A DNA stretch of 64,000 nucleotides from Aeromicrobium sp. Root495 (lineage in GTDB: Bacteria; Actinomycetota; Actinomycetes; Propionibacteriales; Nocardioidaceae): assembly GCF_001426755.1 (NCBI RefSeq), contig NZ_LMFJ01000002.1:64240-128239 (forward strand). Direction: 5' to 3'. This document shows positions 27,447-36,474 of the stretch, one piece after another. The position numbers and the translations under genes were made by a program. Position 1 is the first letter of the stretch. Every line of letters starts with the position of its first letter. The notes beneath the pieces were generated by a model. The model did no database searches. It saw nothing but the letters and a program-made list of their open reading frames with translations, and was not told where the DNA came from.

Positions 27447-27792
27447 GGTGCTTCACCCCTCGGTGGATGTCCGCCACACGGCCTGCGAAGTCGACCTGCT
27501 TCACATCCTCGAGGTCGCAAAGGTCGATCAGGTTCTGACAGATCCTCGGGAGCTCTCCTATCGATTGGCCCAGGCTCCACGGCTCCTCCACCTCGCGCTC
27601 TCCGACCAGGCAACGGCCCAGCATGCTCGCGAGTAGAGCATCAGTCGCCAACCGCTGAGCTTGAAAGCGACCAAGGCGGTCATGCTCTTTCCTCGACTGA
27701 ATCTCAGGTAACCGGTAGGCGAGCGACCAGAGCAAGCTCACTGCGCAGCCGATGGTGTCGCGGAACGCCGGCGCCGACGATGTCGTACTCAT
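27430..27792 (-). CDS. Hypothetical protein of the mobile element
   Basis: A 120-residue protein of unknown family, mainly helical, with a central ATDALLASMLGRCLVG stretch and acidic C-terminal half. It has a good ribosome site (GAGGAG 5 bases before the ATG). It is the first gene of a two-gene unit with the 440-residue protein. It is divergent from the small membrane protein at 28.0 kb. Confidence 0.6.
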   Translation of the reverse strand: MSTTSSAPAFRDTIGCAVSLLWSLAYRLPEIQSRKEHDRLGRFQAQRLATDALLASMLGRCLVGEREVEEPWSLGQSIGELPRICQNLIDLCDLEDVKQVDFAGRVADIHRGVKHLGLLG

Positions 27793-27855
27793 ACGTCTCC
27801 TCTTTTCGTAGTCCGACCCTTCATGGATTCATCTCGCTGAGCAGAGACGCCGACC

Positions 27856-27875
27856 CCTCCACACCCCTGTGGAGG
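27856..27875. repeat. 8-bp perfect inverted repeat in the 27.8-28.0 kb intergenic region
   Basis: CCTCCACA and TGTGGAGG with a 4-base loop lie in the divergent gap 27793-28003. A second weaker pair (CCACA...TGTGG, starting about 27881) follows. The region holds no gene and may carry regulatory sites or part of an origin of transfer. Confidence 0.4.
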
Positions 27876-28003
27876 AAGTACGCCACATGCCGCGACTTGT
27901 GGACACCGACTGAGAGCTCCTTTCAGCCAGCGCACTGTCGACTTGTCAGGGCCGCTCGAGGAGATTGAGGGGCCATCTCTGAGATCAACGCCAGGGAGGA
28001 ACC

Positions 28004-28270
28004 GTGCAGAACTCACCGCGAACGCCGCGCCAAGCGGCGCCGGGGCAGTCTGGTCGGTGCGCGTCGCCGAAATGGCACTGGCTTTTCCGACTGAGTTGGC
28101 GCCTACGAGCGGTAGTCGGAACAGTTGCGATTTGGCAGAGCCTCGTCCCCACCAACCACGATCCCGCAGCAGGTCGAGCTCTCGGCGTCGCCGCCCTGCT
28201 CGCGCTGACCTATCTCGCCCCCCTCATCAGAACGTTCAAACACGGAACGACCGTCGACCGATCCGAGTAG
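28004..28270 (+). CDS. Small membrane protein
   Basis: An 88-residue protein with a basic N-terminal half. It has a hydrophobic stretch (LRAVVGTVAIWQSLV) and a clearer membrane segment near the C terminus (ALGVAALLALTYLAPLI). The start is GTG with GGGAGGA immediately upstream. No family is recognised. It lies between two probable mobile-element genes. Confidence 0.5.
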   Translation: MQNSPRTPRQAAPGQSGRCASPKWHWLFRLSWRLRAVVGTVAIWQSLVPTNHDPAAGRALGVAALLALTYLAPLIRTFKHGTTVDRSE

Positions 28271-28297
28271 ACGTTCTATTTCTGGCAGACTCAACGC

Positions 28298-28572
28298 GTG
28301 CGCCAGGCTGAACGAGACAAACAATGGCCGCGACAGCGGGTGCGCCACGTTTGGGTCCAATCTCCCGAACCGCACCAGCCTCCCGATCCAGGAGTTGTCG
28401 TCGAGTGGCGCCGACAAGGCCGACAGTGGTGCTCGTGCTCGTGGTCATGGAGCGGAACCAGCGAGTCGCCGTCGTACAGCGATGGGTTGCCGCCCGGGAG
28501 CTGAGCCCCATCCGCTCTCCACCGCGTTCCGCGGATCCTTCTCGCTGGCATCTTGGCTGGCGGGATTCATGA
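28298..28572 (+). pseudogene. Frameshifted small element-borne gene
   Basis: Two overlapping frames together look like one small protein. The first gives RVRHVWVQSPE...PGVVVEWRRQGRQW; the second, one base back, gives VLVLVVMERNQRVAVVQRWVAARELSPI to a stop at 28572. The split falls near 28428-28440. Small proteins with a VWV...PGxxxxWRR...V..WVPA...L.P layout are common beside MobF relaxases of actinobacterial elements (recalled, not searched). A one-base loss, a sequencing error in the GTGGTGCTCGTGCTC tract or a programmed shift are all possible. Confidence 0.45.
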
Positions 28573-28866
28573 CAACTCCATGACCTCCGCCGACCGCATG
28601 AGCCGACGGGCCTCGGCAGCGGTCACGCCCGGAACCCAGTTCTCGACGTCGGCGATCCTCACGCCGACTTCCCGAGTCAGCTCGGTCAGGGCCTCACCGG
28701 CGACTGCCTCGTGCCGACCAACTGCAGCGTCTCGCTCCTCTAGCGCGACGGCAATCCGAACCCCGATCGCGCTCCGGCGCTTGTCCAGGATCTTCTGCTC
28801 GCTCCTGCGAAGTTTTTGCGTCTCTAGCGCCCTCTGGCGAGCGATCTGCCTGACTGACTGAGCCAC
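28567..28866 (-). CDS. Small coiled-coil protein next to the relaxase
   Basis: A 99-residue, highly charged helical protein (VRQIARQRALETQKLRRSEQKILDKRR, then GERDAAVG-like repeats and a C-terminal REVGVRIADVENW segment). GTG at 28866 is chosen because AAAGGGG lies 5 bases upstream; the longer open frame lacks a ribosome site. The C-terminal half resembles a short helix-turn-helix, so an accessory DNA-binding role at the transfer origin is possible. It is divergent from the relaxase gene over 162 bp. Confidence 0.6.
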   Translation of the reverse strand: MAQSVRQIARQRALETQKLRRSEQKILDKRRSAIGVRIAVALEERDAAVGRHEAVAGEALTELTREVGVRIADVENWVPGVTAAEARRLMRSAEVMELS

Positions 28867-29028
28867 AGTTCCCCTTTCGATCGATGACACGCCCGATAGG
28901 GCCCAGAACTGGACTGCAAGGACGCACCCCTCTCCGCAGCCCACCAACCAACCACCACACACCTCTTGCATTCCCGGTGGCTCCGCACGTCTCGCTAGCG
29001 AAAGTTCCGGCCCTGACATTGCGTGACC
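28867..29028. other. Candidate origin-of-transfer region
   Basis: The 162-bp divergent gap directly upstream of the relaxase contains two perfect short palindromes (TCGATCGA and TCGCTAGCGA). Between them is a C/A-rich stretch with repeated CCAACCAACCACCACAC. oriT of MobF systems usually lies just upstream of the relaxase gene. No nic site can be named from sequence alone. Confidence 0.35.
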
Positions 29029-32000
29029 ATGTCGCTGCACAAGCTGACCGCCGGGTCGGGGTACGACTACCTGACCCGGCAGGTCGCGGCGCTAGACGCG
29101 ACCGACAAGGGCCACACCACGCTCTCGTCCTACTACTCCGAGAAGGGGGAGGCGCCGGGACGATGGGTGGGCAGCGGGCTCGCAGGCATCGAGGGTTTGT
29201 CGCGCGGCGACGTCGTGACCGCCGAGCAGATGAAGGCTCTATTCGCCTACGGGTTCCATCCCCTTGCTGAGGTTCGAGCGTCCCAGCTCGGCCCGACATC
29301 GACTGACGCCGACGTCAGGCGGGCCCGGCACCTAGGCGCCCCGTACAAGGTCTTCGCAGGAGATGTCTCGCCCTACCTTGTCGAAGTCGCTCGGCGGATC
29401 GAGGAGCTGAACGTCTTGGCGGGCCAGTCCCGAACGGCGCCGGCCCCCTCCGACGAACGAGCGCGGGTTCGCACCGAAGTTGCGCGCGAGTACTTCGAGA
29501 AGGAGCATGGCCGACCTCCCGCTTCAGCAAGAGAGCTCGCCGCCACGATCGCCCGCCACTCGCGCCCGCGGACGACAGCCGTCTCTGGCTTCGATCTCAC
29601 GTTCTCCCCCGTGAAAAGCGTCTCGACCCTCTGGGCCATTGCCGATCCCTGGATCTCGGCGAGGGTCGAACGCGCGCACGACGCCGCCGTGCGCGACGCG
29701 CTTCAGTTCATCGAGTCCGAGGCGCTGTTCACCCGACGCGGAACGAATGGTGTGAGGCAGGTCGACGTCCTCGGACTCGTCGCGACCTCCTTCACGCATC
29801 GCGACTCACGTGCTGGGGATCCCGACCTCCACACCCACGTCGCCGTGGCCAACAAGGTTCAGGACGCGGAAGACGGCGCATGGCTGTCCATCGACGGCCG
29901 CCTCCTCTTCAGGTCCGCTGTCACCGCATCGGAGGTCTACAACACGGCTCTCGAGAAGCACCTGACCGGCGACCTTGGTGTGCAGTTCGTAGAGCGACCA
30001 AACGCCGATCATCGAAAGCGACCTGTGCGAGAGATCGCCGGAGTCAGCACAGCGCTGATGGAGCGGTGGTCCACGCGCCGAGCCAACATCGCCGCGCGAA
30101 AGGACGAGCTCACGGTCCGATTCCAAGCCGATCACGGCCGACCGCCCACACCCGTCGAAACCATCCAGCTCGCGCAACAAGCCACACTGGAGACTCGCGG
30201 CGCAAAGCACGAGCCTCGCTCACTTGCTGAGCAACGGGCGGCCTGGCACAGCGAAGCAGCCGAGGCCCTGGGCAGCGAGGCATCCGTCAGGGACATGGTG
30301 GATGCCTCGCTCGCACGCAGTGACAACGTCGCCGAGCAGGTGGATCGCCAGTGGATCAACCGCACCGCTGAGAAGGTCATCGACACCCTCCAGCAACGCC
30401 GCTCCACCTGGCTCATCTACCACGTTAGCGCCGAGGTGCAGCGCCGGCTCAGGTCAGCAGACCTGCGCCCAGATCAGCTCCGGGACGTCGCCAAGCTCGT
30501 CGTCGACGCTGCTCTCGAACGCTCTGTCATGGTCACGACCGACCACGACAGCACTGCTGAGCCGGTGCAGCTGCGCCGCCGAGACGGTTCGAGCGTCTAC
30601 TCCGTCGCAGGGAGCACCCTCTTCAGTTCTCATCGAGTCCTCGACGCCGAGCAACGCATCGTTCGAGCCGCAGGGCTCGACAATGGGGTCCGACTGTCGC
30701 ACGAGGCGGTTGAGCAGTCCATCAAGACGAGTGCAGAGCAGGGCCTCCAGCTCAACGCCGGACAAGTCGGCCTGGTGAGAGGCATGGCGACGAGCGGAGC
30801 ACGGGTCCAGCTGGGCATCGCTGCTGCAGGGACGGGCAAGACGACCGCCATGCGCGCGCTGACTCGGGCATGGTGCGAAGACGATGGCAACGTCCTTGGG
30901 CTGGCTCCTTCGGCGGCCGCCGCTGCCCAGCTGCGAGAGCAGACCGGCGCGACATCAGACACTCTTGCCAAGCTCATTCATGGACAGCAGCACGGCGAAC
31001 GATCCTCGCTCTCAGCTCAGATCGACTCGAGGACCCTGGTCATCATCGACGAGGCGGGGATGGCCGACACTCTGTCGCTGGACTCTGCCATCGAGCTCGC
31101 ACTCTCGCGAGGAGCGTCCGTGCGACTCATCGGAGACGACCAGCAGCTCGCGGCAATCGGTGCCGGCGGAGTCCTACGAGACATTGAGTCGACCCACGGA
31201 GCCCTCCGCCTGTCGGAGCTCCTGCGGTTCAGCGATCCCGCCGAAGGAGCAGCCGGCCTCGCTCTGCGCGACGGCCTTCCCGAGGCTCTGGGCTTCTACC
31301 TCGACCATGACCGCATCCACGTCGGCGACGTCGCGACACTCACTCGGGAGGTGTTCACGGCTTGGCAGTCGGACCGCGACGATGGGCGAGACTCGATCAT
31401 GCTGGCTCCCACGCGGGAGCTCACAGCCGAGCTGAACCGCCGCGCCCGGGACGCTCGCCTTCACGAGGGACTTGCCGACGGCGTCGCAGCACGACTCGCG
31501 GACGGCAACGAGGCGAGCGTCGGCGACGTCGTGCTGACCCGTCACAACGACCGACGTCTCGCCACCAGCTCCACGGACTGGGTCAAGAACGGCGACCGGT
31601 GGACCGTCGAGGCGGTGGCCGACGATGGCGCCCTCCGGGTCAAGCACACGCGGTCCGGCCTCTTCACGACCCTCCCCCATCAGTACGTGCGTCACGAGAC
31701 AGAGCTCGGATATGCAACGACGGTCCACAGCGCGCAGGGCATCTCCGTAGACACCATGCACGGCATCGCGACCGGGGATGAGTCCCGCCAGCAGCTCTAC
31801 ACGATGTTGACTAGAGCACGCCACGAGAACCATGCGTACCTGGTGACTGCCTCCGACGGCGACCCCCACGGCCTGATCCGGCCAGAGTCCGTGCACCCAC
31901 GAACGCCCACCGACATCCTCATGGGCATGCTCGCGCGCGACGGCGCCCCGCTTTCCGCGACGACACTCACTCGCGAGTCCGCCAGCCCCGAAGCCCAGCT

Positions 32001-34446
32001 CGGCCAGGCAGCCGCGCGCTACGAGGACGCGCTGCACTTCGCCGCCCGCGACCAGCTCGGGGCAGAGACCGTGAAGAACATCGAGATACGCGCAGAAGCT
32101 GCGGTGCCTGGCATCCGCGACGAGCCCGCGTGGCCGACTCTGATCGCACACCTCGTTCTCCGGCAGGTGCAAGGGCGCGACGCGGCAGCTGACCTCGAGC
32201 GCTGTGTGGCCGAGCGCGAGCTGGACGGGGTCGAAGACCGAGCCGCGATCCTCGACTGGCGACTCGATCCGACGGGGCTGCGCGGTCTGGCCACCGGGCC
32301 GCTGCCATGGCTGCCGTCCGTGCCATCCGCTCTCAAGGACGACCCGACCTGGGGTCCCTACCTCGATCAAAGGTCGGGCCGCGTCCTGTTGCTCGCCGAC
32401 GAAGTTCGGCGCGGAGCTCTCGACGAGGTGCCCGCCTGGTGGACGACGAACTCAGCTCGGCCTTCCGACGATCTGCTCGCCGACCTCGCCATCTGGCGCG
32501 CCGCGAACGAGGTCTTGCCCGACGATCGCCGCCTCACAGGACGTCGTCTGCTCCAGAAAGCTGCCTCCGAATATCAGCACGGTCTCGATGCCCGCATCGC
32601 TCACGGCCGGACCGCTGCGACGGCGCAGTGGTGGCCCGTCATCGCCGAGGCCCAGACGCGACCAGACACCTTCACTCCCGTCCTCGCCGAGCGGCTAGCC
32701 GCTATGGGCCGCTCCGGCCTCGACGCAGCGGCACTTTTCCGACGAGCAGTTCAGGAGGGAACGCTTCCCGACGAGCACGTGTCCGCCGCGATCTGGTGGC
32801 GAGTCTCGAGGCACCTCTCACCGAAGGTGATGGACGACTCCAACCCTGAGTGGCAAGCAATCGAAGCCCCGTGGTCGGGGCTCTTGATCGACGCTCTAGG
32901 ACCCGAGCCCGCCAGGACCGTGATGGGAAGCCGACAGTGGCCATCCCTCGTCGCTACGGTCGAGCAAGCCCTTGAACGCAGGTGGGAGATACATTCCCTG
33001 CTCGACGTCGCCAGGAAGGTCGTAGCCGACGATGTCGACCTGGCTCAGGCCTTGGTCTGGCAGATCGGCCTAGTGACCGACCCGATGCGCGACCTCACGC
33101 GTGAAGTTCCGGAACCCGACTGGGATCCCCCGCCTCCCGACATGGAGCTCGCCGAACCTGCGCCGCTGTCATCCGACGAGCGCCTTGAGGAGGCTGCGGC
33201 ACGTCGCAGGACAATGGGCCCGCGCGAGCCGACCGACGCTCAGATCAACCGACTCATCAAGCGAGCCTGGGACGCGGACCACAGTCCCGTCTCACCGGAA
33301 CGCATCCTGGAGCTCAACGAGATGGCTGCACAGTTCTTCGAGAACCGCCTTCAAGGTTCGTGGGCCCACGAACACGTTCAAACGCGTCTCGGCCAAAACG
33401 TTGCCGGTGACGAGCGGTTCCGCGTTGGGTTCGCCCCGGCCGACTGGACTGCGCTGGTCAACCACTTCCGGAGTGCAGGCGTGAGTGAGGAGGAGATGAT
33501 CACGGCCGACCTCGCGCAGCGTGCGTCAACCGGACGTCTCATCGACCGCTTCCGCGACCGCGTGGTCCTGCCGATCATCGACCACGGCGCAGTGTTGGGC
33601 TTCGTCGGCCGCCGAAACCCACTCGAGGAATCCCCGAAGGCCGGCCCGAAGTACCTGAACACTCGAGACACCGTCGCCTTCCACAAGGGCGCGCAGCTGT
33701 TCGGCATCCCTGACGACCACGCTCTCGAGGGTTCCATCCCCGTCCTGGTCGAAGGACCGTTTGACGCACTTGCCGTCACCCTCGCGAGCGGCGGAGCCTT
33801 CCTCGGCGTCGCCCCACTCGGCACTGCCTTGACCGACGAACAAGCAGCACAGTTGGGTCGCATCGCCGTAGATCCAGTCGTCGCCACCGATGGAGACATC
33901 CCGGGATACGTCGCCGCCGAGAGGGCGTACTGGCTCCTCGGCGCCCACGATCTTCAGCCTCGCCGCATCCCTATCGATGCTGGCGACGACCCCTCAGAGC
34001 TTTATGAACGGGAGGGCCCTGCGGCTCTTGTCGCCAAGCTCCAGGAGAGCGAAGCGCTCGCCAGCAGCCTGGTTCGAGAACGCCTACAAGACGTCGACGA
34101 TCCCAACCGGCTTGCGTCGTCGGTCGCGGAGGTCCTTGTACTCCGGCCGCCGCAGACGTGGCTGGGGTCTATCGAAGACCTCGCCGGCGAGCAGAGCCTC
34201 GATGTCGATGACCTGACGAGGAGCATGGCCGAAAAGGCAGAGTCGCTCGCAGACGATCGGAATCGCTTTCTCAACGACCGACTCGGGGAGATTTCGGAGC
34301 TCCGGCAACGCCTTGCGCCTAAGTCCTCTGGCGTCGCAGGATCAAAGGAAGTCTCTTCGCGTCAGTTCAGGTCTGTAACCCAGCATGATCCGCGGCAGCA
34401 CTCCCCGCTCCGGAGTTCGGAAGCACGAAGAGAGAACCCCCGATAG
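29029..34446 (+). CDS. traA: MobF relaxase-helicase fused to a C-terminal Toprim (DnaG-like) module
   Basis: This 1805-residue protein nicks and unwinds the transferred strand. The TrwC relaxase domain (1-330) has N-terminal tyrosines in GYDYL (12, 14) and the metal triad His257, His268, His270 in HRDSRAGDPDLHTH. The RecD-like helicase (about 580-960) has Walker A GTGKTT (Gly601-Thr606) and DEAG (Asp674-Glu675). About 400 residues of unassigned linker follow. The C-terminal part (about 1400-1650) is a DnaG core with YLNTRDTVAFHKGAQLFG and a Toprim domain with Glu1575, Asp1621 and Asp1623. No zinc finger is seen. ATG at 29029 is preferred to GTG at 29023. The gene converges on the conjugation operon. 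Confidence 0.92.
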   Translation: MSLHKLTAGSGYDYLTRQVAALDATDKGHTTLSSYYSEKGEAPGRWVGSGLAGIEGLSRGDVVTAEQMKALFAYGFHPLAEVRASQLGPTSTDADVRRARHLGAPYKVFAGDVSPYLVEVARRIEELNVLAGQSRTAPAPSDERARVRTEVAREYFEKEHGRPPASARELAATIARHSRPRTTAVSGFDLTFSPVKSVSTLWAIADPWISARVERAHDAAVRDALQFIESEALFTRRGTNGVRQVDVLGLVATSFTHRDSRAGDPDLHTHVAVANKVQDAEDGAWLSIDGRLLFRSAVTASEVYNTALEKHLTGDLGVQFVERPNADHRKRPVREIAGVSTALMERWSTRRANIAARKDELTVRFQADHGRPPTPVETIQLAQQATLETRGAKHEPRSLAEQRAAWHSEAAEALGSEASVRDMVDASLARSDNVAEQVDRQWINRTAEKVIDTLQQRRSTWLIYHVSAEVQRRLRSADLRPDQLRDVAKLVVDAALERSVMVTTDHDSTAEPVQLRRRDGSSVYSVAGSTLFSSHRVLDAEQRIVRAAGLDNGVRLSHEAVEQSIKTSAEQGLQLNAGQVGLVRGMATSGARVQLGIAAAGTGKTTAMRALTRAWCEDDGNVLGLAPSAAAAAQLREQTGATSDTLAKLIHGQQHGERSSLSAQIDSRTLVIIDEAGMADTLSLDSAIELALSRGASVRLIGDDQQLAAIGAGGVLRDIESTHGALRLSELLRFSDPAEGAAGLALRDGLPEALGFYLDHDRIHVGDVATLTREVFTAWQSDRDDGRDSIMLAPTRELTAELNRRARDARLHEGLADGVAARLADGNEASVGDVVLTRHNDRRLATSSTDWVKNGDRWTVEAVADDGALRVKHTRSGLFTTLPHQYVRHETELGYATTVHSAQGISVDTMHGIATGDESRQQLYTMLTRARHENHAYLVTASDGDPHGLIRPESVHPRTPTDILMGMLARDGAPLSATTLTRESASPEAQLGQAAARYEDALHFAARDQLGAETVKNIEIRAEAAVPGIRDEPAWPTLIAHLVLRQVQGRDAAADLERCVAERELDGVEDRAAILDWRLDPTGLRGLATGPLPWLPSVPSALKDDPTWGPYLDQRSGRVLLLADEVRRGALDEVPAWWTTNSARPSDDLLADLAIWRAANEVLPDDRRLTGRRLLQKAASEYQHGLDARIAHGRTAATAQWWPVIAEAQTRPDTFTPVLAERLAAMGRSGLDAAALFRRAVQEGTLPDEHVSAAIWWRVSRHLSPKVMDDSNPEWQAIEAPWSGLLIDALGPEPARTVMGSRQWPSLVATVEQALERRWEIHSLLDVARKVVADDVDLAQALVWQIGLVTDPMRDLTREVPEPDWDPPPPDMELAEPAPLSSDERLEEAAARRRTMGPREPTDAQINRLIKRAWDADHSPVSPERILELNEMAAQFFENRLQGSWAHEHVQTRLGQNVAGDERFRVGFAPADWTALVNHFRSAGVSEEEMITADLAQRASTGRLIDRFRDRVVLPIIDHGAVLGFVGRRNPLEESPKAGPKYLNTRDTVAFHKGAQLFGIPDDHALEGSIPVLVEGPFDALAVTLASGGAFLGVAPLGTALTDEQAAQLGRIAVDPVVATDGDIPGYVAAERAYWLLGAHDLQPRRIPIDAGDDPSELYEREGPAALVAKLQESEALASSLVRERLQDVDDPNRLASSVAEVLVLRPPQTWLGSIEDLAGEQSLDVDDLTRSMAEKAESLADDRNRFLNDRLGEISELRQRLAPKSSGVAGSKEVSSRQFRSVTQHDPRQHSPLRSSEARRENPR

Positions 34447-34471
34447 CGGATCGACGGGCTGATCGCTATTC
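34441..34471. terminator. Possible bidirectional terminator at the relaxase/T4SS convergence
   Basis: An imperfect stem CGATAGCG / CGCTATTCG spans the 19-bp gap and the two facing stop codons. It is short and has no clear T run, so the call is tentative. Confidence 0.3.
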
Positions 34472-35089
34472 GGTGATCTCGCCTGTGCCGAGATCGACCA
34501 GTCGAAGTCGCGAGGGCTGCTCCGATGAACTCTGCTCGCTGGAGTCATTCCATCGAGCGTCTCGCACGAAACGTCGCCTACGGCCCTCAACTTCATCTTC
34601 CGACACCAGCCGATCGAAGGCCGCTTGGTTCGGCCAGCGCGGATGTTCACCGCTCAGGCAGTAGCGCGCGAGGCGTGCTCGGGTGCGGTCGACAAACCCG
34701 GGGAGTGCATAGCGATGCCAATCCTCCAACCCGTCGCTCGTTGTGGCAGCCTCAGCGCGATGGCGCTGGTCGGCCAGGACTGCCAGCTCGTGCACGAGCT
34801 GAGGATGCCGCGGCCAGCAGACTGGGACAGCGTCGCTCGGGTCGAACGCATACTCATGGTTCAACCAGATGACTACCTCGTCGAGCCAGATCCACAGGTC
34901 TGTTCGCTGGCCGGCCGTCACTAGGGAGCTTGGAAGCCAAGGGCGCGGCAATCTCGCAACATCGCCGACAGCCGCCTTCTGCTCCGGGGTCCCGTGCACC
35001 GCCTTCTCCAGCTCGGCGTAGGCGAGACGGAGTGTCGCCCTCGGGCGAGGGAACTCCCAGACGATCGGTGCTCCGCTACCCGCCTCCAT
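34466..35089 (-). CDS. Hypothetical protein at the end of the conjugation operon
   Basis: A 207-residue protein without an assigned family. A Trp-rich centre (DLWIWLDEVVIWLNHEYAF, then VCWPRHPQLVHELAVLADQRHRA and DWHRYALPGF) and a His/Trp pattern resemble small proteins found next to VirD4 in actinobacterial elements. The ATG at 35089 overlaps the VirD4 stop (TGATG). It is the last gene of the operon. Confidence 0.65.
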   Translation of the reverse strand: MEAGSGAPIVWEFPRPRATLRLAYAELEKAVHGTPEQKAAVGDVARLPRPWLPSSLVTAGQRTDLWIWLDEVVIWLNHEYAFDPSDAVPVCWPRHPQLVHELAVLADQRHRAEAATTSDGLEDWHRYALPGFVDRTRARLARYCLSGEHPRWPNQAAFDRLVSEDEVEGRRRRFVRDARWNDSSEQSSSEQPSRLRLVDLGTGEITE

Positions 35090-36474
35090 CACCGAGTCTC
35101 CGGAGGCCGAACGTCCCGACGCGCACAGTCCACCCGCTCTCTTGCAGCAGACAAGTTCTCAAGCAGACGCCTTCCCGACTTCCCATCAATGGCCCTCGTG
35201 AGCTTGGCCAGGATCGGTTTGCCGTTCTCGGCGACGACAAGAGCCCGACGATCGCGGAGCTGTCTGATCTCAGCTCCGGTCAAGATCGCAATGTCGTCGG
35301 CGTTCGCGGTCCGGCCCGCCATCGGCCCAGACTGCCAACTCGTGCGCGTGACACGGACCGTTCCCATGAGGTCAGACACCTCCTGGTTGAAGGCGACATC
35401 CTTCGACCCACCGAACATGACCAGCACATTGGTCAGGCCGAGCAGAGCTCTCGCTTCCTGCTCTCCAAAGATCGCGGCCAGCTGCCTCCACGTCTGCGCG
35501 GCGAAGATGAAGGACAGGCCGAGAGCACGCTCGTTAGCCATGCGGGTGCGCAACGTGGGTAGCGGCGCCGTGGACGGAAGCTCGTCAAGCACGGCCAAGA
35601 GTGGCGGGCACAGGCGTCCGTACCGCGACTCATTCGCCAAGGCGAGTGCAGTGTCCAGGACATGCTCGGCGACCGCGGTCATGAGCGGAGACGCACTCGC
35701 ATAGGGATCTTCTCGTCCAAGGAGGTAGACGGTTCCTCCGCGAGCGAGGAGGTCCGCGATGTCGGATGCGGGCTTGCCAGGCGAGGGAACACATCTGCGC
35801 CGGATGTCCTGCTGGAAGAACAGGCTCATGGCCTGTTGCACGGTCGTGGCCGTGTTCCCGGCGGTGCGGTCGTCCCCGCGCAGTGCGCCATGGAGAAGCC
35901 CATGCCAGAAGGGCGCGGCCCCGGAGTGCGTCCGCAAGATCTCGAAAGCCTCGGTTGCCGCGGCCGGATTGGCCACCCATCCCAGGACGTCTTCGAGTGA
36001 GTAGCTCGCCAACGCAGCGGCATGAAAGAAGGCTTGAATCACCTTCGACGCCTCGGCGGCGTAGAACCGAGCGGCGTCATCGCCGTGACTCGAGCCGTTG
36101 ATGGTTCCCGCGCAGAAGGCCTTGGCTCGACGCTCGGCGACCATAGGATCAGCGCACCCCTGGACGGGATCCCAGACCAGCTCCGGCAGCCCGGGTGCCA
36201 GACCGAAGGGGTCCAGCACGAGGCATGGTCCGCGTTCCTGTCTCACGTCGAAGGTCAGCAGAAGATCGTCGACCTTGGTGAGCGTGACGAGAGCTGGACC
36301 CGGACTCCCCAGCAGCGCGGGGGCGAGGAGGTCAAGCGTCTTGCCCGAGCCTTGGGGGCCGATCACCCCTGCCGTCCGGTCGAAGGGAACCCACAGTTCT
36401 CGTCCGGTCCTCGGCTCCTCGGCCGACCCGAGACGCCACCCCACCTCCGACGGATCGACCGCCCTCCGACTCAT
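35089..36474 (-). CDS. Type IV coupling protein (VirD4/TraG family ATPase)
   Basis: A 461-residue coupling protein. Walker A GPQGSGKT lies near residue 40, Walker B LLAVLDELPSTAPL near residue 295, and the FAAQTWRQLAAIFGE coupling motif follows. No membrane segments are present at the N terminus, so it is shorter than classical VirD4. The two-helix membrane protein encoded just upstream may supply the anchor. It would bring the relaxosome to the T4SS channel. Start and stop overlap the neighbours (ATGA, TGATG). Confidence 0.9.
   Translation of the reverse strand: MSRRAVDPSEVGWRLGSAEEPRTGRELWVPFDRTAGVIGPQGSGKTLDLLAPALLGSPGPALVTLTKVDDLLLTFDVRQERGPCLVLDPFGLAPGLPELVWDPVQGCADPMVAERRAKAFCAGTINGSSHGDDAARFYAAEASKVIQAFFHAAALASYSLEDVLGWVANPAAATEAFEILRTHSGAAPFWHGLLHGALRGDDRTAGNTATTVQQAMSLFFQQDIRRRCVPSPGKPASDIADLLARGGTVYLLGREDPYASASPLMTAVAEHVLDTALALANESRYGRLCPPLLAVLDELPSTAPLPTLRTRMANERALGLSFIFAAQTWRQLAAIFGEQEARALLGLTNVLVMFGGSKDVAFNQEVSDLMGTVRVTRTSWQSGPMAGRTANADDIAILTGAEIRQLRDRRALVVAENGKPILAKLTRAIDGKSGRRLLENLSAARERVDCARRDVRPPETR

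Noticed and set aside
27789..28016. 75-codon minus-strand frame before the 120-residue gene
   Set aside because: No ribosome site, no fold-like pattern, and it overlaps the divergent promoter region and the GTG-started gene at 28004.
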